A stretch of DNA of 64,000 bases, taken from the NCBI RefSeq assembly GCF_026341815.1, contig NZ_JAPENX010000001.1, positions 2,108,001 through 2,172,000 on the forward strand. The letters run 5' to 3'. Both the position numbers and the translations under genes were made by a program. Origin of the DNA: Streptomyces sp. NBC_00572 (GTDB lineage: Bacteria > Actinomycetota > Actinomycetes > Streptomycetales > Streptomycetaceae). Below the pieces are notes generated by a model. It was given only the letters and a program-made list of their open reading frames with translations. It made no database searches and had not been told where the DNA came from. Positions 58,731 through 64,000 of this stretch are shown here, piece after piece; position 1 is the stretch's first letter; the number at the start of each line of letters is the position of its first letter.

Positions 58731-60983
58731 GTGGCTACGTTCCTCTCCAGACTGGGCCGCCTCGCCTTCCGCCGCCGGGGGGTGACCCTGCTGCTCTGGC
58801 TGCTGATCTTCGGCGGCATGGGCTTCGCCGCCTCGTCCGCGCCGGCGCCGCCCGCCGACACGTTCTCGATGCCGGGCACCGAATCGCAGGAGGCCTTCGA
58901 CCTGCTGACCGAGAGGTTCCCGGACGCGAGCGTCGACGGCGCCAGTGCCCGGGTCGTCGTCCGGGCCCCCGAGGGCGCGAAGATCACGACGCCCTCGACG
59001 CGGACCCAGGTCGAGCGCCTCGTCGCCGAGCTGGGGACCTCGTCCCCGCAGGTGGTGGGCGTCGCAGACCCGTACAAGTCCCCCGCCGTCAGCATCAGCG
59101 AGGACGAGACGACCGCCTACATGGTGGTGACGTACAAGGTCCCCGCGATGGAGGTCGACGACAAGGCGCACGCCGCCCTCGACACTGCCACCGCGCAGGC
59201 CCGCAAGGCGGGTCTCACCGTCGAGGCCGGCGGTGACGCGGTCAAGATCGAGCAGGCCATGGGCGGCACCGGCGAGCAGATCGGCATCCTGATCTCCGCG
59301 ATCGTCCTCGTCCTGACCTTCGGCTCGATGATCGCGGCCGGAATGCCGCTGATCACCGCGCTGATCGGCGTCGGCATCGGCATCTCGGGCATCACGGCGC
59401 TCGGCTCCACGCTGGGCCTGTCCGGCACCACCTCGACCCTCGCGATGATGATCGGCCTCGCGGTCGGCATCGACTACGCGCTGTTCATCGTGTCCCGATT
59501 CCGCGCCGAGCGGGTCGAGGGGCGTACCCCCGAGGAAGCCGCGGGACGGGCGGTCGGCACCGCGGGCTCGGCCGTCGTCTTCGCCGGTCTCACGGTCATC
59601 GTCGCCCTCGCCGGGCTCGCCGTGGTGAACATCCCGATGCTCACCAAGATGGGCCTCGCCGCGGCCGGCACCGTCGCCGTCTCCGTACTCGTGGCGATCA
59701 CCCTGGTCCCCGCGCTCCTCGGCCTCGCGCCGGTCAAGGTGATGGCCCGCAAGGGACGCCTGCGGTACGCCGTGAAGCCGCTGTCGGACCGCAAGCAGCG
59801 CAGGGCCGCCAAGCACGAGGCGAAGCTCGCCGGGAAGACCGGGCCCAACCTGGGCTCCCGCTGGGCGAGTTACGTCCTGCGTCACCCCGTGGTCGTCCTG
59901 CTCGTCGGGGTGATCGGCCTCGGCACGATCGCCGTACCGGCCATGAGCCTGGAGCTCGGCCTGCCGGGCGAGGGCCAGATGTCGACGCAGACCACTCAGC
60001 GCAAGGCGTACGACCTGCTGTCGGAGTCCTTCGGGCCCGGGTTCAACGGCCCCCTGATGGTCACCGTGCAGGCCGAGGACGCCAAGGCCGCCGGCGCCGA
60101 GATCGGCAAGGCCCTCGCGAAGACGGACGGCGTGGCCGCGGTCTCCCCGGCCACCGCCAACAAGGCGGGCGACACCGCGATCCTCACCGTCGTCCCGAAG
60201 AGCGGCCCGACGGAGAAGAGGACCGAGGAACTGGTCCACGCACTCCGCGACACCGCCGGCGACCTGGAGGAGAGCACCGCGTCCCGGATCCTGGTGACCG
60301 GCCAGACGGCCATGTTCATCGACTTCTCCCAGACCCTCGACGACGCGCTCCTGCCCTACCTGGGCCTGGTCGTGGGCCTCGCCTTCCTGCTCCTGATGGT
60401 GGTCTTCCGCTCGGTCCTGGTCCCGCTCAAGGCCGCCCTCGGTTTCCTGCTCTCGGTGGCCGCGGCCCTCGGTGCCGTCGTCGCGGTCTTCCAGTGGGGC
60501 TGGCTCGCCGATGTCTTCGGCATCGACGCTCCCGGCCCGATCATGAGCACGATGCCGATCTTCATGATCGGCGTGGTCTTCGGCCTCGCGATGGACTACG
60601 AGGTCTTCCTGGTCAGCCGGATGCGCGAGTCGTACACCCACGGGGCACGCCCGGCCGAGGCGGTCGTCGACGGCTTCCGCTACGGCGGCCGGGTGGTCGG
60701 CGCGGCCGCGGTCATCATGATGAGCGTCTTCTCGGGCTTCATCGTGGAGGACAACGACTTCGTCAAGATGATCGGCTTCGCCCTCGCGATCGCCGTCCTC
60801 TTCGACGCCTTCGTCGTCCGTATGGCGATCGTGCCCGCGCTCTTCGCCCTGCTCGGCAAGTCCGCCCGGTGGCTGCCGAAGTGGCTGGACCGGATCCTGC
60901 CGCGGGTGGACGTCGAGGGCGAGAAGCTCGGCCGGGTGGAGGAGGCTCCGCGCTCGCACCAGGAGCGCACCCTGATCGGCTGA
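58731..60983 (+). CDS. MMPL/RND-family transporter
   Basis: 750 residues in the two-fold MMPL plan: TM1, an extracytoplasmic domain, five to six helices, then the same again. The proton-relay Asp-Tyr pairs are visible in GIDYALFIVSRFR and AMDYEVFLVSRMRE. MMPL proteins export lipids and secondary metabolites using the proton gradient. GTG start with CGGGAG upstream. Downstream is a strong terminator; upstream are repeats related to the RHH operators. Confidence 0.92.
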   Translation: MATFLSRLGRLAFRRRGVTLLLWLLIFGGMGFAASSAPAPPADTFSMPGTESQEAFDLLTERFPDASVDGASARVVVRAPEGAKITTPSTRTQVERLVAELGTSSPQVVGVADPYKSPAVSISEDETTAYMVVTYKVPAMEVDDKAHAALDTATAQARKAGLTVEAGGDAVKIEQAMGGTGEQIGILISAIVLVLTFGSMIAAGMPLITALIGVGIGISGITALGSTLGLSGTTSTLAMMIGLAVGIDYALFIVSRFRAERVEGRTPEEAAGRAVGTAGSAVVFAGLTVIVALAGLAVVNIPMLTKMGLAAAGTVAVSVLVAITLVPALLGLAPVKVMARKGRLRYAVKPLSDRKQRRAAKHEAKLAGKTGPNLGSRWASYVLRHPVVVLLVGVIGLGTIAVPAMSLELGLPGEGQMSTQTTQRKAYDLLSESFGPGFNGPLMVTVQAEDAKAAGAEIGKALAKTDGVAAVSPATANKAGDTAILTVVPKSGPTEKRTEELVHALRDTAGDLEESTASRILVTGQTAMFIDFSQTLDDALLPYLGLVVGLAFLLLMVVFRSVLVPLKAALGFLLSVAAALGAVVAVFQWGWLADVFGIDAPGPIMSTMPIFMIGVVFGLAMDYEVFLVSRMRESYTHGARPAEAVVDGFRYGGRVVGAAAVIMMSVFSGFIVEDNDFVKMIGFALAIAVLFDAFVVRMAIVPALFALLGKSARWLPKWLDRILPRVDVEGEKLGRVEEAPRSHQERTLIG

Positions 60984-61002
60984 GGCCCTCTCGCGGCCCC
61001 GG

Positions 61003-61050
61003 CGGAAGGCGCCCCCGTACCGGCAGAGGCCGGCGCGGGGGCGCCTTCCG
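61003..61050 (+). terminator. Terminator after the MMPL gene
   Basis: A perfect 15-base-pair stem beginning CGGAAGGCGCC with an 18-base loop starts 20 bases after the MMPL stop codon. Confidence 0.8.
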
Positions 61051-61120
61051 CTGCCAGGGGCGGGCTGGGAGGCGGGCCCGGCGGCGTACCGGAATCGCAT
61101 CAGCGCAGGCCAGAGCAGCG

Positions 61121-61238
61121 CGGCGCCACATGGCGACACCCAAGGCCACGTATGGCGCCACAATGACTCGACATGGCGCCATCTATGTGCCACGATGATG
61201 GCGCAAGCACGGCACCACTTGGCGCCACTCCAGCGCCA
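61121..61238 (+). promoter_or_regulatory. Phased TGGCGCCA operator array and promoter of the ABC exporter
   Basis: Perfect octamers at 61153, 61174 and 61220; near-matches at 61121, 61131, 61185, 61199, 61210 and 61231. Successive spacings are mostly 10-11 or 21-22 bases. The promoter TCGACA (61168-61173), 17-base spacer, CACGAT (61191-61196) has TGGCGCCA at the start of the spacer and a half-site running into the -10, the same layout as at the RHH gene. Confidence 0.72.
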
Positions 61239-61324
61239 AGCCGGTCGACCCGTCGGCCCCGCCCCATCGCCCCACCTCATCAGCCCCGCCCTCGGACTCC
61301 CCGCAAGAGAAAGGTCCGCCCACC

Positions 61325-62352
<1,028 letters not shown>

Positions 62353-62356
<4 letters not shown>

Positions 62357-63186
62357 GCACCACGAGCCCCGTCACCCTCGCCCCGGCCAAGGCCGCCGAG
62401 CCCACCCGCTCGTACGCCTTCCGCGACTCCAAGACGATGCTGCGCCGCAACCTCAAGCGCCTGCAGCGCTACCCCTCCCTCACCATCACGATCGTCGTGA
62501 TGCCGATCGTGATGCTGCTGCTGTTCGTGTACGTCTTCGGCGGCGCGCTCGGCACCGGCATCGGGGCGGGCGGCGACCGCGGCGACTACACCAACTACGT
62601 GGTGCCCGGCATCATCCTGATGGCCGTGACATCGGGGGCCATCACGACAGCCATCTCCGTCTGCACCGACATGACGGAAGGCATCGTCAACCGCTTCCGC
62701 ACGATGTCGATCTCCCGCGGCTCCATCCTCACCGGTCATGTCCTCGCCAGCGTCATCCAGGTCGCGGTGATCCTCGTCCTCGTCACCGGCGTCTCCTTCG
62801 CGGTGGGCTTCCGGCCCGACGCCTCGGCCGTCGAGTGGCTGGCCGCCCTGGGTCTGCTCCTGTTCCTGTCCTTCGGCCTGAGCTGGCTGTCCGCCGCGAT
62901 GGGCATCGGCGCCAAGACCGTCGAGGCCGCGAGCAACGCCCCGATGCCGCTGACCTTCCTGCCCTTCCTCGGCAGCGCGGTAGTCACCCCGGAATCCATG
63001 CCGACCGCCCTGCGCTGGTTCGCCGAGTACCAGCCCTTCACCCCGATCAACGAGACCCTGCGCGGCCTGCTGCTCGGCACCCCGATCGGCAACGACGGCT
63101 GGATCGCCCTGGCCTGGTGCGCGGCCTTCGCCGCACTCGGCTACCTGTGGTCCCGCTCGGCCTTCGAGCGCGAGGTCACGCGCTGA
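62353..63186 (+). CDS. ABC transporter permease, DrrB type (ABC-2)
   Basis: 277 residues, six transmembrane helices of the ABC-2 fold, with TEGIVNRFRTMSISR between helices 2 and 3 and NAPMPLTFLPFLGSAVV near the C-terminal half, typical of DrrB. Translationally coupled to the ATPase. The substrate is unknown; the neighbouring MMPL exporter suggests a related lipophilic cargo. Confidence 0.9.
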
Positions 63187-63207
63187 TCCCGGCGGGGCGA
63201 ACACGAC

Positions 63208-63247
63208 GTAGGGGCGACTCCCGGCCGGTGCCGGGAGCCGCCCCTAC
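63208..63247 (+). terminator. Terminator after the ABC exporter operon
   Basis: GTAGGGGCG/CGCCCCTAC and CTCCCGGC/GCCGGGAG form a long stem with one mismatch and a four-base loop. Confidence 0.78.
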
Positions 63248-63370
63248 GCCATTCGGCCGACCAGTCGAGGGCCGCTCCCCGACCTGACGTACTCCCCGAA
63301 AAGATCTGGCTCGGCTGTCAGGTACCTGCCCTAAGTTGTGGACCCTCCCGACCCGAAGGAGCACGTCGCC

Positions 63371-63907
63371 ATGCCCATAAACAGAAGCGTCATGGGCCGA
63401 TTGGTCGCACCGACCGCCGCAGCCCTCCTCGCGACGCTCGTCGCCGCTCCCACGGCCTCGGCCGCACCGGCGCGGGCGACGGCCTCGGTCTGTGACCCGA
63501 TCTGCGTCACCGGGGTCCGCGCCGCCACCCACACCGGCTACGACCGCGTGGTGTTCGACCTGGGGACGGGCCCCCTGCCCACCGTCACCGCCACGCAGAG
63601 CACGTCCGGCGACTTCATGACCCCGTTCGGCGAGCCGCGGACGATCAAGACCCCCGGCTCGTCGTACCTGTTCGTCGCCTTCTCCCCTGCCAACATCGGG
63701 GACCCCCTGCATTCGGGCCCCGCGGTGACGCCGTTCGGCCTGCCGACCGTCAAGGCCGTCCAGTCCCTGTACGAGGAGCAGCTCGACTCGCCGATCGACT
63801 CGCCGGTCGCCTCCCACCTCGGGATCACGCTGGACGGCCCGGTGAGTCGCTACAACGTCTTCACCCTCACCCAGCCGAACCGCGTCGTCATCGACATCTA
63901 CCGGTAG
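63371..63907 (+). CDS. Secreted AMIN-like domain protein (copy 2)
   Basis: 178 residues: signal peptide (about 1-35, ending PTASA) and an AMIN-like domain with CDPICVTGVRAATHTGYDRVV and the ending LTQPNRVVIDIYR. It is clearly paralogous to 55140-55670: same disulfide pair, same THTGYDR and PNR anchors. AAGGAG lies nine bases before the ATG. It follows the ABC operon after a terminator, so it is separately transcribed. Confidence 0.82.
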   Translation: MPINRSVMGRLVAPTAAALLATLVAAPTASAAPARATASVCDPICVTGVRAATHTGYDRVVFDLGTGPLPTVTATQSTSGDFMTPFGEPRTIKTPGSSYLFVAFSPANIGDPLHSGPAVTPFGLPTVKAVQSLYEEQLDSPIDSPVASHLGITLDGPVSRYNVFTLTQPNRVVIDIYR

Positions 63908-64000
63908 TCCCGCCCCTCTCCACACGCTCCACACCAAGGAGCCCGGAAAGGCCGTCAGTTCCCTGTACAGGTCCGCGGGTTCGCACGCGCTCCTGCGCAG
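63908..64000. other. Right-edge tail, no feature seen
   Basis: 93 bases after the last stop codon; no start signal or hairpin identified. Confidence 0.4.

Larger units (their letters stand above)
60984..61324 (+). other. 341-bp spacer before the ABC exporter genes
   Basis: No gene. It contains the MMPL terminator, then the operator array and promoter of the ABC genes (61121-61238), then about 85 bases of leader ending with AGAAAGG ten bases before the ATG. Confidence 0.7.

Overview
The window is a GC-rich actinobacterial chromosome segment, almost certainly Streptomyces. Pointers are the third-position G/C bias, frequent GTG/TTG starts, an HrdD-type sigma factor, DUF6227, a Glp/GlpR pair, and leaderless -10 boxes spaced seven bases from start codons. 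From memory the order (galU-glp-moaC ... mscL ... hrdD ... MarR/dioxygenase) resembles the S. coelicolor hrdD neighbourhood; this was not checked against a database. No biosynthetic gene cluster, CRISPR array, rRNA or insertion sequence was seen. There is one tRNA, Ala(CGC).

Layout. 1-4 kb: a flavin monooxygenase cut by the window edge, a MerR regulator, a response-regulator remnant, exonuclease III, an acetyltransferase and the tRNA. 4-10 kb: a minus-strand housekeeping block galU-glp-moaC-mog-rimJ followed by glpR, which joins molybdenum-cofactor genes to the gephyrin-like Glp/GlpR pair. 9.5-19 kb: formyl-THF cyclo-ligase, a membrane-anchored penicillin-acylase homologue, a K+/H+ antiporter preceded by a 29-codon repeat ORF, an MFS pump, an FmdB zinc-ribbon gene under a CIRCE-like operator, MTA phosphorylase, a CpaB-like protein and MscL. 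19-29 kb: a minus-strand low-oxygen island of narK, pyruvate formate-lyase and its activase, then a membrane cytochrome-like subunit, a molybdopterin oxidoreductase, a four-cluster ferredoxin, a Tat-dependent Rieske protein and a small membrane protein. The upstream moaC/mog/glp genes could supply its cofactor. 29-36 kb: LtrA, a P1 peptidase, DUF6227, a glycosyltransferase and a secreted collagen-like protein with 26 Gly-Ala-Thr triplets.

36-50 kb is a run of regulator/target pairs (WYL with MFS, MarR with dioxygenase, TetR with MFS, ArsR with acyl-CoA synthetase and MFS), most with a visible inverted-repeat operator. hrdD, with a SigR-type promoter, a questin-oxidase-family gene and an M6 protease lie among them. 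50-55.7 kb holds a lipoprotein, a 1395-residue secreted mosaic protein (N-terminal domain, lysozyme-like domain, golvesin-like module, SGNH hydrolase) and an AMIN-like secreted protein whose paralogue closes the window.

The strongest candidate for an undescribed system is 56.4-63.2 kb. A ribbon-helix-helix protein, a DUF4097 protein, a GtrA protein, an MMPL transporter and a DrrAB-type ABC exporter lie together. Two of their promoters carry helically phased arrays of the palindrome TGGCGCCA, placed identically between the -35 and -10 boxes; a third, looser repeat patch precedes the MMPL gene. I infer an autoregulated, MetJ/Arc-like repressor regulon for envelope transport.
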